DNA from: Loripinus fragilis
Lineage: Eukaryota > Mollusca > Bivalvia > Lucinida > Lucinidae
Reading direction: 5' to 3'
DNA: 64,000 nt
Assembly: GCA_964019695.1 (NCBI GenBank)
Contig: OZ026524.1
Coordinates: forward strand, 22,093,656-22,157,655
Part shown: piece by piece, positions 44,140-55,144 of the stretch
Layout: every line of letters begins with the position of its first letter
How positions within the stretch are numbered: the first letter of the stretch is position 1
Notes under the pieces: generated by a model
Databases searched by the model: none
What the model saw: the letters and a program-made list of their open reading frames with translations, nothing else
Told to the model about the DNA's origin: nothing
Translations under genes and position numbers: made by a program

Positions 44140-45010
44140 GCAGAGTCCAAAATTCAACTTTTTTTTTAGAATATGTTCATGTTGCATATCTAATAAAAGG
44201 GAATGGATCGTGCATCGCCAGGGTAGCAGACATTTTGCCGACAGACCCCCTACGACCCTGTCAGTAATGTCAAAAGGTCAAAATTCTACTTTTTTCAGAA
44301 CGATTATGGTCATGTCGCACATCAAATTAAAGGGAATGACGCATGCAACAACATGGTAGAAAATATTACACCATAGACCCCCACCCTGAGGTGGGGTCAA
44401 AAGGTCAAAATATTTTTTTTTCAGAATATGATCATGTTGCACATCAATTTAAATGGATTCACGAATGCAGCAACATGGTAACAAATATTTTGCCCACTGA
44501 ACCCCCCTCAACCCAGAACAAAAAGTCAAAATTCAGCTTTTTTCAGAATATGGCAATGTTGCTTATCAAATTAAAGAGAATGATACATGCAGCAACATGT
44601 CAGCAAATAATTTTCCCTAAGACCACCCCAACCCTGGAGTACAGTCAAAATTCAACTTTTTCAGAACTTGGCCATGTTGCATTCCAAATTAAATGGAATC
44701 ACGAATGTAGCAACATGCAAGCACATATTCTGTCCTTACACGCACCATCGACCACTGGGGTTGGGTCAAATGTCAAAATATTTTTTTCTGAAAGTAGTCA
44801 TATTGCATATCAAATTAAAGGGGGTTGAGCATAGAGCACCATGCAAGCACATATTCTGTCCTTACAAACACCCTCAATCTGTGGGTTCAATTAAAAGGTA
44901 AACATCTAAATGTGGTCATTTTACATATCAAATTAAGGTGAAAGAAGCATAGACTTACAAAGAAAGCAAACTCTTTGACCTTACACACACCCCGACCTCT
45001 GGGTCAGGTT
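44140..45010 (+). repeat. Diverged tandem array, ~125-bp unit, about 7 units
   Basis: Each unit has GGTCAAAATT or similar, a T-run, CAGAATATGGTCATGTTGCA, TATCAAATTAAAGGGAATGA, CATGCAACAACATG, AAATATTTTGCC and a C-rich GACCCCC segment. Drift between units is high. A 161-codon open frame (44343-44828) simply runs through several units and changes register relative to them, so it is not called as a gene. Confidence 0.75.
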
Positions 45011-45325
45011 GAAGTCAGATATTGAAATTGTACAGATAAGTTTATTTTTTTTTATTAAACTGAGCACTGAAAACTAGTTGATATAGGCTTTTAATTTTGA
45101 TCTGTATTATACCCAAGATGAACTTAGGAGTTGGAGAAATGGGATTTATGTATTGTGATTTATTAGTTTTTCTAAAAGAAGGGATACGTCGTTAGGTATA
45201 TAAATTCGACAAATTTGCATTGATTAACTTCTGATTTGCTGGGCGACACGTCCGAATCCCGGAGTTATAAAACATCTGTCTAAATGATGGCTTGATGTCT
45301 TTTATTTGATGAAAGCAATGTGTGT

Positions 45326-45400
45326 AATAAAGTCTCCCAAACGAAGTGGGGAGACTTATTGTTTTTTGCTCCATTTCTTCTTATAATTCTTCTTCTTCTT
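45326..45400 (+). repeat. Palindrome followed by (TTC)n tract
   Basis: AATAAAGTCTCCC / GGGAGACTTATT (45326-45338, 45349-45360) forms a hairpin with an 10-base loop. A TTC-rich tract follows directly (45375-45420). This palindrome-then-microsatellite pattern recalls the left ends at 18207 and 29104, but no tandem core follows; a Penelope-like fragment starts instead near 45481. Confidence 0.55.
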
Positions 45401-45480
45401 TTCTTCCGCTTCTTTTTCTTTCTGCCAAAATTTTGTCCGGAACAGTTCTCGGTAGCCACTGGACAGATTGTTCTGATATG

Positions 45481-45950
45481 GTAGATATGGATGTGAAGAT
45501 ATGCAAGAGGGTTTCTAAATGGTTAAACTCGTGTCTTACAACTGTTAAAAACAAGTTATCAAGTATTGTGAAAAGGTATATGAGAGATCCGGTAAAAAAC
45601 TACTTTGGTCTATTAAAAATTCAGGTGAAATTTTAGATAAACTTAAAGCTAGAGATTTCAATGCGACCAGTTTGTCTACTTATGAATTTTCTACTCTTTA
45701 CACTACTTTACCTCATAATTTAATTAAAGATAAACTTATTGGTCTTATTGAAAGAACCTTCCAGAGAGAAGGCTCTCCTTACCTTGCATGTAATGACAGA
45801 ATTGCATTTATTACTTCAGAAAACCCTAAAAAATATCATGCATGGTCGTGTCAAAATGTATGTGATGCGCTGACCTTTTTGTTGGACAACATTTTTTTCG
45901 ATTTGGCGCCAAGCTGCATAGACAAGTAGTTGGGATTCCTATGGGCACCA
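45481..45950 (+). pseudogene. Penelope-like RT fragment (N-terminal to catalytic part)
   Basis: Frames give KRVSKWLNSCLTTVKNKLSS, then (after a shift) LWSIKNSGEILDKLKARDFN, LSTYEFSTLYTTLPHNLIKD and SCQNVCDALTFLLDNIFF, and finally QVVGIPMGT. The EFSTLYTTLPH block corresponds to the first catalytic-Asp motif of this RT group (here D is E) and GIPMGT to the next motif. The catalytic YxDD box is missing: the sequence jumps at ~45,950 directly into the family A 3' UTR, i.e. an internal deletion. Related pieces from further along the protein are at 8396 and 9684-12176. Confidence 0.65.
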
Positions 45951-46200
45951 TTTTCACTGACCGTTCCAAGGCGGACTTCTTTTGTGGATCTTTTATGTTT
46001 TTGTTTTGTCTTGTGTTTGCTATGTCTTTGTGCGCGTCTGTTTATTTTTGCTTTGTGGTCACCTGCTGGGAAAGGGCTGACCTCTTGGTTCTCGTTTGTG
46101 GTGTCTAACTGTGAGTTTGTCACTGACCCATTGGTATCCTGGGTCAGGTTTGGTACTTGACTGTATCGATTCCTGATCTTTGCACCCTTACTTACTTTCA
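45949..46200 (+). repeat. Family A: 3' UTR of a Penelope-like element
   Basis: The longest family A copy: ACCGTTCCAAGGCGG, CTTCTTTTGTGGATC, TTTGTGGTCACCTGCTGGGA, CGTTTGTGGTGTCTAACTGT, ending CACCCTTACTTACTTT. Its fusion to an RT fragment just upstream, and its tail similar to family B, support the 3' UTR interpretation. The short frames through it are low-complexity and repeat in every copy, so they are not genes. Confidence 0.65.
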
Positions 46201-46382
46201 AAACTAAAAATGTCGGACTATAAGGCTGGCCCACGGGTGTGCCCAAAACCACTGAATTTTTGTCTGGACTATATCTCACTGACCACTGAAGGGATTGTTG
46301 GTGGTTTTTTTTATATGATAAATATTGATATATAGTTTTGCAAGAAAGTTTGAATTTGAAACCCTGACTCATGGGCTGACAC

Positions 46383-48031
46383 AGGAACATGTCCAGGCCC
46401 AACCAATTCCTTAAGTCCTAAATACCTCCGAAACCATTCAGATCCCCACATCTATACCATATATAATTATCTTTCTTATGCTAAGAAGCTTTCAGTAACA
46501 CTGACTAGGAAGATCCCTGTGGCGTGCCCAGGCATGCCCCAGCCCTTCACTTTATAAAAGGCTTTATATCACGGAAACCGTTCAGATCCCCACCCCTAAA
46601 CCATATATAATGGTATTCCTTATGATAAAATTCACTCATTAGCACTGACCTGAATGTTCCCAGTGGCATGCACGAGCATGCCCCACCCCTTCCCTTCACA
46701 AAATGCCCTTCACTATAGTGTAGATTTTATTTTCATGTCCTTTGGGATCATGGGTTTCATTGTGGAACTTTGAAACTATTAGAGGGTCACTGATGAAGCC
46801 TTAATGGCAGAAACTAGCTAGTCTGGCCCAGGAAATATGCACGCTCTAGTTTCAGTTCTTTGGTGCCGTCTTTGCTTCCAAAGGATACCCTTTTAAGAAC
46901 ACATTTGACTTCACTACAGCTGGTGACTGGGACTGTGTTGTGGCGGTAGAACGTCTCCCTGCCCTTCACTATAGTGTAGATTTTATTTTCTTGTCCTTTG
47001 GGATCATGGGTTTCATTGTGGAACTTTGAAACCATAAGAGGGTCACTGATGAAGCTTAAATGGCAGAAACTAGCTTGTCTGGCCCAGGAAATATGCACGC
47101 TCTAGTTTCAGTTCTTTGGTGCCGTCTTTGCTTCCAAAGGATACCCTTTTAAGAACATACATGTATTTGACTTCACTACAGCTGGTGACTGGGACTGTGT
47201 GGCGGCGGTAGAACGTCTCCCTGCCCTTCACTAAAGTGTAGATTTTATTTTCTTGTCCTTTGGGATCATGGGTTTCACTGTGGAACTTTGAAACTGTTAG
47301 AGGGTCACTGATGAATCCTAAATGGCAGAAACTAGCTAGTCTGGCCCAGGAAATATGCACACTCTAGTTTCAGTTCTTTTGTGCCGTCTTTGCTTCCAAA
47401 GGATACCCTTTTAAGAACATATTTAATATCCAGGAAACAGTACCGATCCACACCACTTAACCAAATATATTCATGTTTCTTATGATAACAGGCATTCAGT
47501 TACACTGACAGGATGGTCTTCCAGTGGCGTGCCTGGGCACGCCACGCTCCATTTTCATAAAAGTCTTAATATCTCGGAAGCCGTTCAGATCCCTACCCCT
47601 AAACCATATATATTCATGTATCTTATGATAAGACACATTCAATAACACTGACCACGAAAACCCCCTGGGCATACCCAGGCTTGACCCACCTTCTTCACTT
47701 CATAAACTGCTTAATATCTCAGAAACAGTTCAGATCCCACCCCTAAACCATATATAATATTATTTCAAATGAAAAGACGCACTCAATAAAACTACAGGGG
47801 AAGTCCCTACAGGTGTGCTTTGGCATGCCCCACCCTGTACACTTCGTAAAAGGCTTAATATCGCGGAAACCGTTCAGATTCCCACCCACAAACCATAGAT
47901 ATCCATGTTTCTTATGACAACATGCATTCAATAGCACTGACGTGGAAGTCTCCGCGGGCGTGCCTTTGAATGCCCCTTCCTGTTTACTTTATTAAACGCC
48001 TAATATCAGATTCCCACCAATAAACAATATA
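46383..48031 (+). repeat. Diverged tandem array, ~143-bp unit
   Basis: Units are marked by AAACCGTTCAGATCCCCACC, TAAACCATATATA and GGCGTGCCCAGGCATGCCCC. Marker positions near 46,431, 46,571, 47,581, 47,722, 47,867 and 48,005 give a ~143-base period. The array is broken by the 262-bp triplication (46705-47425) and by the TIR element at 48032-49084, after which it resumes with CCTTATGATTAGACACATT (~49,092). Confidence 0.75.
46705..47425 (-). repeat. ~261-bp tandem triplication with conserved frame
   Basis: Copies at 46705-46965, 46966-47225 and 47226-47425 (truncated) are over 95% alike. On the minus strand each carries a frame that spans the copy junction: SKFHNETHDPKGQENKIYTI, then VKGRETFYRHNTVPVTSCSE, then LKRVSFGSKDGTKELKLERA and YFLGQTS. 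Substitutions between copies mostly leave this peptide intact; one copy has a 6-base in-frame insertion (MY). It may be exon-derived sequence captured and amplified in the array. I do not recognise the protein. It sits inside the 143-bp array. Confidence 0.55.
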
Positions 48032-49084
48032 TACAGTGAGCCACTTTAGTTACGCATCACTTTTTAAGGGCCCACATTTTTTCACAAAAATGCTGGAATC
48101 GAACATTCTCTATTATAAATTACTTATTGACATTTTATCTGTTTGATGACATAAATTTTTTTTATCAGAATCACTCATGTGAATCATTCTGCTACGCCAA
48201 AGGCAATTTTGACAAAAGTGTACGACTGTACGTGCAATCTGAACGTCTACATTCTCTATTTGCGTTTTGCGCTAGGCATTATCCATGGTGATCGTTGTGA
48301 CAGAAAAACACCAAAACAATTATTTTATTCAAGTAAACCCCCTTTTTTCGGTCGTTGAAATCAGTAACACTGTTACTGTTTGAAGAAATGCTCGAATGAC
48401 GTCATATTAACGTCAGTTACAATAATCAAACAGATTTTCCTTCGTCTTGTTATGAGTCACTTGTTGACATAGAAGTATCAAAACACTAAAACATCTTATC
48501 ATTGACACGTCTTATAGCCTTGGTAGTAGTGACGTCATCACTAACGTCAACACCGTGACGCCAATAAATCCATTATTTTTTTACGAAAATAAATGGCGGA
48601 TACATGGTTGTCTAATATGAAATTATAAAAGAAGTGTTTTGATAACTGGTTTACTAAGAATAATACGAAATTTTATCTAACTTTAAAAAAAGTACTGAAA
48701 TTAACTTTTTTCAAACCTTGGCCAGCTGTGAACCAAACTAGTAAAACGTTATTTTTTATAAAGTTAACAAACACATTCCAGTCTTAGATATTGCCAAGAA
48801 TAAATCGGTTCTTATCTCTAGCATAGCAGAAATTCGACCCTGAAAAAAGTGCAATGTGATCTGAGTTTCATTCGAAATAATGCAATGTGAAATGGTGTTT
48901 TGAGGGTAGTGCCCCTCAATATCCATTTTCTCATTTGTTTCCGATCTGAACGCAATAAAATTTCAATGGCTAATGCAACTATAAATTCGCTTTACGCTGG
49001 TAGTCTCAGATTAAAAATATCCAATTTCTTTTTTGAATAATTTTACATTTTACAAGTGGTGCGTAACCAAAGTGGCTCACTGTA
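48032..49084. mobile_element. TA-ended TIR element, 1053 bp
   Basis: Left end TACAGTGAGCCACTTTAGTT then ACGCATCACT; the right end is the inverse of TACAGTGAGCCACTTTGGTT then ACGCACCACT, two differences in 30. The array flanking it is continuous once the element is removed, proving insertion at a TATA-like site. It is mariner-like by ends and TA, with no transposase frame. Inside are two perfect TGACGTCA sites (48398-48405, 48530-48537) and several ACGTCA half sites. Confidence 0.85.
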
Positions 49085-49555
49085 ATGATATACCTTATGA
49101 TTAGACACATTTAATAACAATGACCATGATGTCCCCAGTGCATTGGGGCTGCTTTGGGAGACGATTATAATCATATCTTGTTCAATTTGATTTCTACTTC
49201 GTCGCTCGTTGCTTACATGTAAAACAAAGAAGTGGTCAATAACGTGTTTAATCTACAATCACTTGTGATTTATATCAGCCTTTATTTTCAAAATAGCATT
49301 TTTGGATTACCTCTGACTTTTCAATTCACTTAATGCTTTTCACTTCAGAACTTAAAACGCACACAACGTTTTTATTTGTGAACGAAAACATAAAGTATGG
49401 GTATGCATTTTCTTAGTTATAACGTGACGAATATTCTGGTACCAACATTTTTTGGGTATACTAAAAGTTTTCATTTTTGCATTTTCTGTACCTTCTTTTT
49501 CAGTGGGTGTGACTTTGCATGTAGCCTACAAAAAGTATGAAATAAAAGAACATTT

Positions 49556-49697
49556 ACTACTTTTCGGTAAAAAGCAAATATATTTATCGAGTGTGTTGAA
49601 AACATCAGAAATTTCACTCGTGCTGCGCACTCGTGAAGATTCTGATGTTTTCAACACACTCGACGAAATAAATTTGGTGTTCACCTAAAAAAGTAGT
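49556..49697. repeat. Foldback palindrome, ~65-base arms
   Basis: The inner arms are almost perfect (CGAGTGTGTTGAAAACATCA and inverse; TTTCACTCGTGC / GCACTCGTGAA) with nearly no loop. The outer arms ACTACTTTTCGGT.. / ..AAAAAAGTAGT are decayed. No coding content. Confidence 0.8.
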
Positions 49698-50766
49698 TGA
49701 TATTCTCGATGTATTTTAGTCATGTCGAATCAGCCATTCTGAAAAAAATAAAGATCGTCCCAATTGAGACATTGAAGCAAACGTTTAGTCTCGGAAGCCA
49801 CTAACGTCGTTTTCGTAAAGACTGTACTGTTTTCGTTGCGTATACATGTACGTGTTTAGTTGAAAGGACATTCGTGTTTAAGAAGGTGTCATAAGAAACA
49901 AAATCTAGGGTAAGGCAAGATGTTAAAATTTTATCTCTGCGTGTTTGATTTATGAAAATTGATGTTAATCGGAATCCGAAGCTAACTGTAGGCGATAACA
50001 CTAGGTCCATAGAAGACGTTTTGAAATGATCTGTTCCGGTGCATGTGCCACTCTAGTATCAAAAAGATTACTTGAACGCTTTATTTATTTCGCTGAAACG
50101 TCAAGAAACGGAAAAGGAGCAGTTTGCTGTGATAATGGAACGCAAAAACGTGGCATAAAAGAGTATCATTCTCTGTCGATGTCAATATTTTTTCATCATT
50201 AAGAACCTTTTGTTTTACGTTAGAATCGAAAGTCTTAATAAGGATGTAGGCTTGTATCCTTTACATGCACATTACATTAAAAATGCAACGTCAATCCACT
50301 GACGCCTAACAAAATTATGTTTTGTCTGACAAACGAAACCCCCCATCCCCCATTATTTTAAGATTCCCACATATTGTTTTATATTCATTAAAAGCTGGAC
50401 AAAATATTAAAAATCCGGGCTAAACTTTTGTTGGACAGTATAGTTTCACTTCTCAGTCTTCGAAACAGGGTAGTATATGCACAAATATCTAAAACGTCTA
50501 ACAGTGCATAGGTTCTACACGTCCAAGGAAACCCTAGCTTGCATTAACAAGAGATAAACACACAAATCAGTCTGCATATCTGCGCAGTCGCATTAACGTA
50601 TTCTTGTCGCATCCTGGTATGTATACTTGCTATACATGATACATGAGGGATCCAGAAAGTTTTGATCAGAAGGGATCCAACTTTGACAACGTTTATTATT
50701 ATTAGTAGTAGTAGTATTCTTTTTTTAGTTGATGAGGGGAGAGAGAATCCAAGTACCACTATAAAC
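49698..50766. other. No gene seen
   Basis: Non-coding, no clear repeats; a short ATCAGTCTGCATATCTGCGC motif at 50,566 belongs to the dispersed GATCAG/CTGCGCA words. Confidence 0.4.
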
Positions 50767-50833
50767 GGGCCAGCATCGGCCCGCCAGCAAAACGCCATTA
50801 AATGGCGTTTCGCTGGCGTGTCGATGATAGCCC
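50767..50833. repeat. Foldback palindrome, family P1 copy 2
   Basis: The arms are GGGCCAGCATCGGCCCGCCA.. and its inverse, meeting at AACGCCATTAAATGGCGTT. It is related to 4844-4922 (same GAAACGCCA core and GGCCA..ATCG outer part). Confidence 0.75.
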
Positions 50834-51029
50834 AACATTGAATGCTGGCTTAGTAGTTTTGTGATTTTTCAGGAGATCCGGACCTATATTGATAGAAAAC
50901 CCTATCTTTTTGTGCCCGGACCCCGTCGCCCCCTTCAAGATCCGCGCATACATGATACATCCAAACTTTCAAGCTTTTAGCTGGTCTATGCAGCTGAGAA
51001 GGTAGGTTTAAGCCTTACTTGTTCGCTAA

Positions 51030-51241
51030 CCGGGAAAACAGGGTTTGATAAGAAAATACTTTATTTTCTTGCTCACTTCCTTGTCATCCCACAGGGGGTC
51101 AGTTGAAGTGTTGATTGGCTTATCTAAATCTCGCATACCTTCCGTCAATCGCTTTTGCTTTGCAGATTTGAAGAGGGTATGATGCATTTCTTCCAAGTTG
51201 AGAAGTATCAGATAGCGGTAGTTCTCGAAAAAATCAAATTG
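51030..51241 (-). CDS. Candidate exon, unknown protein (weak)
   Basis: The minus-strand frame reads FFENYRYLILLNLEEMHHTL, then FKSAKQKRLTEGMRDLDKP and TDPLWDDKEVSKKI, ending near PCFPG. The composition is that of soluble, charged coding sequence, unlike the surroundings. Just upstream on that strand is a T-rich run ending in TTTTTTCGAG (possible acceptor); at the other end a GTTAGC could be a weak donor, or the frame may simply end at its TAG. The DPLWDD word recalls a segment found in kinesin-3 tails, but the resemblance is too short to assign. No partner exon recognised. Confidence 0.3.
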
Positions 51242-51334
51242 ACAAAAATACAGGACACAATAAACAAGAAATATCTTTAAAAAAGATAATCGACGATAAT
51301 TAAATGAAATGGTGTTTGATAACATGCAAATCAT

Positions 51335-52466
51335 TATGAATACTTTTTTCAGAAGGTCTATATTTTCTTCACGTAGACAATTTGGCCAATTTTGACCACT
51401 TTAACAGCATACAGTAAGAAACTTAAATACCCGGAAACAACTTAGGGTAACAATCAATGCAATCGCAATACACTGGAACCACGCAGACGCCGACATGATC
51501 TGCCCAACATTAAAATAACCATTTGGTATGTCTGAGGGCCACGATGTGGTTGTGGAGGGGTGATCTAGTGTTTCCTAATAATTAGATATTTAGTCAAGTA
51601 TTCACTCTCATTAATATCTTCGCTTATTCATTAGAATTCCATCAGACATTATCAAAATTTTACCTCATACAATCATGTGATATCACAAGTGGTTTTCTGT
51701 ATCCTTGTTCACACACTCTAAGGCACTTTGGGTCGCTTCCCCTTGCTCTCCAACTTTCAATCATGGGTTTTGCCCTTGAAGTACATGTAAAATCAAATGC
51801 AGGAAGCAGAAAAGATGAAAAGCTTATGCAAAGGTGTTGAAGCATTGTATAAAGTTTAATCAAAATACTTGCTTCTCCTGTATCAATGCGATTCAATGTT
51901 AACAGATATTTATATTCAAATAATGTATCTAAAGTCACAGCGAAGACATTGTGCTAAATGGGAAAATCCTAGCATTTGCGAAAATAAAGGTGAAAAAAAT
52001 GGGTCTATTTATATAAAATACTTTCCTGAAAATTTTCGTTATTTCGTTTATTCATTCTACATTATGCATAATAATAAAGGTAATAAAATGTGTTGTGTTT
52101 AGCATTTATTGATGAATTAAAAAAAAAACAAAAAAACCTGTTTGCACTTATACATGTACATGAAGGTCGCTAATAAAAAAGGGTAAGATTGGATCACGTC
52201 ACAATTTAATTATACAAATTACATATCAAATGAAAGGCCGGTTTTTTTTTTTATATATCAACCAATAGATTTGTAGAGCTTAAGCTGCGTTAGACTCGAC
52301 TTGTTCGGGAAAAATTTGAAAACTACCGTTTTGACTCTATAATTAGTACAGCTCGCGACAAAGTGCACAAAACATCACGTGATTATGTAGTGTTCCCACA
52401 CACTGTCGCAGTTTGTGTAAGTTGGTCAGCTGCCACCACTTTTAGTGTTAAGTTACACTTTATCGC
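51335..52466. other. No gene seen
   Basis: AT-rich, non-coding; several short homopolymers and no repeat pair identified. Confidence 0.4.
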
Positions 52467-52648
52467 CCCTTCCGCTGATTCAAGAACATAAAGGCCTGTT
52501 GTAAGTTACGAGCGAAAGTATGCGAATTAAGTACTGGTTAACCGCTTTGTTAAAGCTTGCCCGCTTGCAGTGGCTAGTTTAACTGACCGTCTCGACATAA
52601 ACATAGTGATTGACTAGGGCGTTACACCACAAACCAAACAAATAACAC
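52467..52648 (+). mobile_element. SINE fragment, 5'-truncated
   Basis: Matches the body and 3' end of the SINE at 53136: CTTCCGCTGATTCAAGAA, TTGTAAGTTACGAGCGAAAG, TACTGGTTAACCGCTT, AACTGACCGT, then GGCGTTACACCACAAACC. Diverged, with no tRNA head, so an older truncated copy. Confidence 0.7.
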
Positions 52649-53124
52649 ATCCTACTTAAACAACTTTAGGAAAGATCTTCTCCAGTGATAAATGCTAAAC
52701 ATTTCTACATGTTGTTGTAGTTATTTTCCCGACAAATGCAATAGAACAGAATCCAACTTTGCTACACCAAGATCAGTGAGAGTTCAGCTGCTACCAATTT
52801 CGGTGTGCCTGGTGTTCTTCTGCCGATATATGAAAACTTATATTAGCCTGTTTAATGCCTAGCACTACTTGAAATTTGATCATTTTGCTGTAGAACTGGT
52901 TTTCAAGGTTGAAGTTTTACACCTATACTCTGGCGATGCCCATGATATCTTTAACGTTGAAGGGGTCGTTTTCTAAAATCACAAATTGTAGATTAAAACT
53001 CAATGTTTTCGCAGCAGCAAAGTTAAATTAAAAGTTGACTGATTCACCAAAAAGTTAGTGTCATGTGTTCATTAGGACACTAAAAGAGCAGTATTTCCAA
53101 ATTTTTCCATACACTAACACTTCT

Positions 53125-53475
53125 ACGTTAAGTGCCGGGCCGCGTAGCGCAGTCGGTAACGTGTCTGGCTACAGATGCGTGTCTGACTGCAGATCCAGGG
53201 GTCGCGAGTTTGATCCCGGTCCGGTCCCATACTTTCGTGGAGATTGATCATGAAATGATTTCTACGGTCATTCTCCTCCCTTCTGCTGATTCATTCAAGA
53301 AGGGTGGTTGTCAGTTACAAGCGAAAGTATGTGCACGAATTACTGGTTAACCGCTTGTTTAAGCCTGCCCAGGAAAAAGGTGGATAGGCGAACTGACCGT
53401 TCCGCAATGACCATAGCTGTTGACTTGGGACGTAAAGCAACAAAACAAACAAACAAACAAACAAACGTTAAGTGC
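53125..53475 (+). mobile_element. tRNA-derived SINE with perfect target-site duplication
   Basis: The body (53136-53464) begins with a tRNA-like head: A-box-like CGTAGCGCAGTCGGTAACG and B-box-like GGTCGCGAGTTTGATCCCGG. A ~190-base unique body follows, then an (AAAC)n tail (AAAACAAACAAACAAACAAA). It is flanked by an 11-base perfect direct repeat, ACGTTAAGTGC (53125-53135 and 53465-53475), the target-site duplication. The intact duplication and boxes indicate a recent insertion. The body has the GGTTAACCGC..TGCCCA.GA and ACTGACCGTTC blocks also seen in the fragment 0.5 kb upstream. It resembles SINEs of molluscs (V- or RUDI-type), not verified. Confidence 0.85.
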
Positions 53476-54009
53476 GAATTCAAGTTGTAGGAAAAGTGCT
53501 TTCCAATGCCAAATGTTCAGAGAAATTCAGTTTAAAGTTGGAATGACTTAGGAAACTCATTAAAAAACGGATAGAAAACAGAATATATTCATGCTACTGT
53601 CGCCCCATTAACAGAGTGTAGGGACGATCAACAAAAGAAATTGCAGAAATGGCAACATTTCGTGCATGGGTAAAGAAGAATGCTGCACTGAAAATCACTA
53701 TTTTTTTAAGCAAAAGAGAGAACTTGCGCAAGATCAATTTCAAACTACAATTATGAACCAGAATCTGTATAAACTACCAATTTGTGCTGATTTTCTTTGT
53801 GTCCAAACAACAAAGATTAACATGATGAAAACATACATCTGCACATGCGCAGATCTAACTTTGTACTGATTTTATTTGAAAACGTCTTATTGTGATAACT
53901 CCAGCAAGAGTTAAAAAGGGGATTAATTGATCTTGCATTTTGCAGTCGGATGTTTCTCAAAATATATAAATGTTAATTTGGCTTAGTCAATAAAACACGC
54001 AGTCCAGAA

Positions 54010-54622
54010 TTATGTTCAGTATACTATTTAAGCAATGAACAATTATACTATCTAAGCAGTGAGCAATTATACTATCTAAGCAGTGAATAATTATACTATC
54101 TAACAATGAACAATTATACTATCTAAGTGGTGAAGAATTATACCATATAATTAGTGAACAGTTAATATACTATTTAAGCAGAATACAATTATACTATCTA
54201 AGCAATGAACAATTACACTATCTACGCAATGAACAATTATACTATCTAAGCAATGAACATTTACATTATCTACGCAATGAACAATTATACTATCTAAGCA
54301 ATGAACAATTATATTATCTAAGCAGTGAACACTTATAAAGTTTAAGTGGTGAACAATTATACTATCTAAGCAAAAAATAATAATACTATCTAAGCAATGA
54401 ACAATTACACTATCTAAGCAGTGAACAAGTAAACTATCTTAGCAATGAACAAATATACTATCTAAGCAATGAATAATTATACTATCTAAACAATGAACAA
54501 ATATACTATCTAAGCAATGAACAATTATACTATCTAAGCAATGAACAATATTGCTTTCTAAGCAATAAACAATCATACTATCTAAGAAATGAACAGTTAT
54601 ACTATCTAAGTAATGAACAATT
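54010..54622 (+). repeat. 24-bp minisatellite, about 25 copies
   Basis: The unit reads CAATGAACAATTATAC followed by TATCTAAG. Variants replace CAATG by CAGTG or GGTG and TATAC by TACAC. Indels are rare. It ends at the ACTTACATTTATC boundary. The open frame on the minus strand (HCLDSIIV repeats) is a by-product of the 24-base period. The stretch 53476-54009 holds no gene. Confidence 0.9.
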
Positions 54623-54945
54623 TTACTTACATTTATCCAAGCCGTGACCAATAGTCAACACCAATGGAGCTGATCAGACTGTGCAGATGCAGATTTCATA
54701 ACTTAGTTTTCTGGTGACCTTTTAAGCATTTACATAATTCAGATAAACAAAATGTTTGAGCATAAAATTTTTAATATTTTCGTACCCATCAGTTCTTACA
54801 TTTGTTTTCGGTGCTCAAAAGAAACGTTTCATTAAGACGGTTCTTTTGAGTACCCACAGCATATGTTTGGTTTAGAATTAAGAAAACAAATGATACGCAC
54901 TCTTTATTTTAAGAGGACAACATACGCTAGTCTATCATGCGGTTT
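54623..54945 (+). repeat. Direct duplication, copy 1
   Basis: CTTACATTTATCCAAGCCGT onward matches 55160-55515, including CGTGACCAATAGTCAACACC, the GATCAGACTGYGCAGATGCA motif and AAGAGGACARCATACGCTAG, ending at CATGCGG. It joins a plus-strand family A copy. Confidence 0.85.
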
Positions 54946-55144
54946 TTCTTTTGTGGATCATGTGTGTTATTTGTGTTTCGTGTTTGTCATGCTTTCTTGT
55001 CTGTTCATTGCAGCCTTGCGGTCACCTGCTGGGAAAAGGCTGACCTCTTGGCTCTCTTGTATGTAGTGTTTTCTTATGTTTTTGTCACTGTCCTATGTGG
55101 TATCCTAGGTCAAGTGGGGTACTTGATTGTATCGATTCCTGATC
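54946..55144 (+). repeat. Family A copy between the duplicates
   Basis: TTTTCTTTTGTGGATCATGT to TATCGATTCCTGATCT; the usual CACCCTTACTTACTT tail is missing. The sequence passes straight into a minisatellite remnant (AAGCAATGAACAATTATAC) that begins duplicate 2. Confidence 0.75.

Noticed and set aside
44343..44828. 161-codon open frame as a repeat protein gene
   Set aside because: It crosses diverged ~125-bp units that are not in a constant frame; the open frame is fortuitous.
44140..45010. CRISPR array (regularly spaced repeats)
   Set aside because: The window is eukaryotic and these are contiguous diverged tandem units, not short identical repeats with unique spacers. The same holds for the arrays at 29391, 33400 and 54010.
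54439..54651. CLDSIIVH-repeat protein on the minus strand
   Set aside because: A by-product of the 24-bp minisatellite, whose period is a multiple of three; no start or context for a gene.
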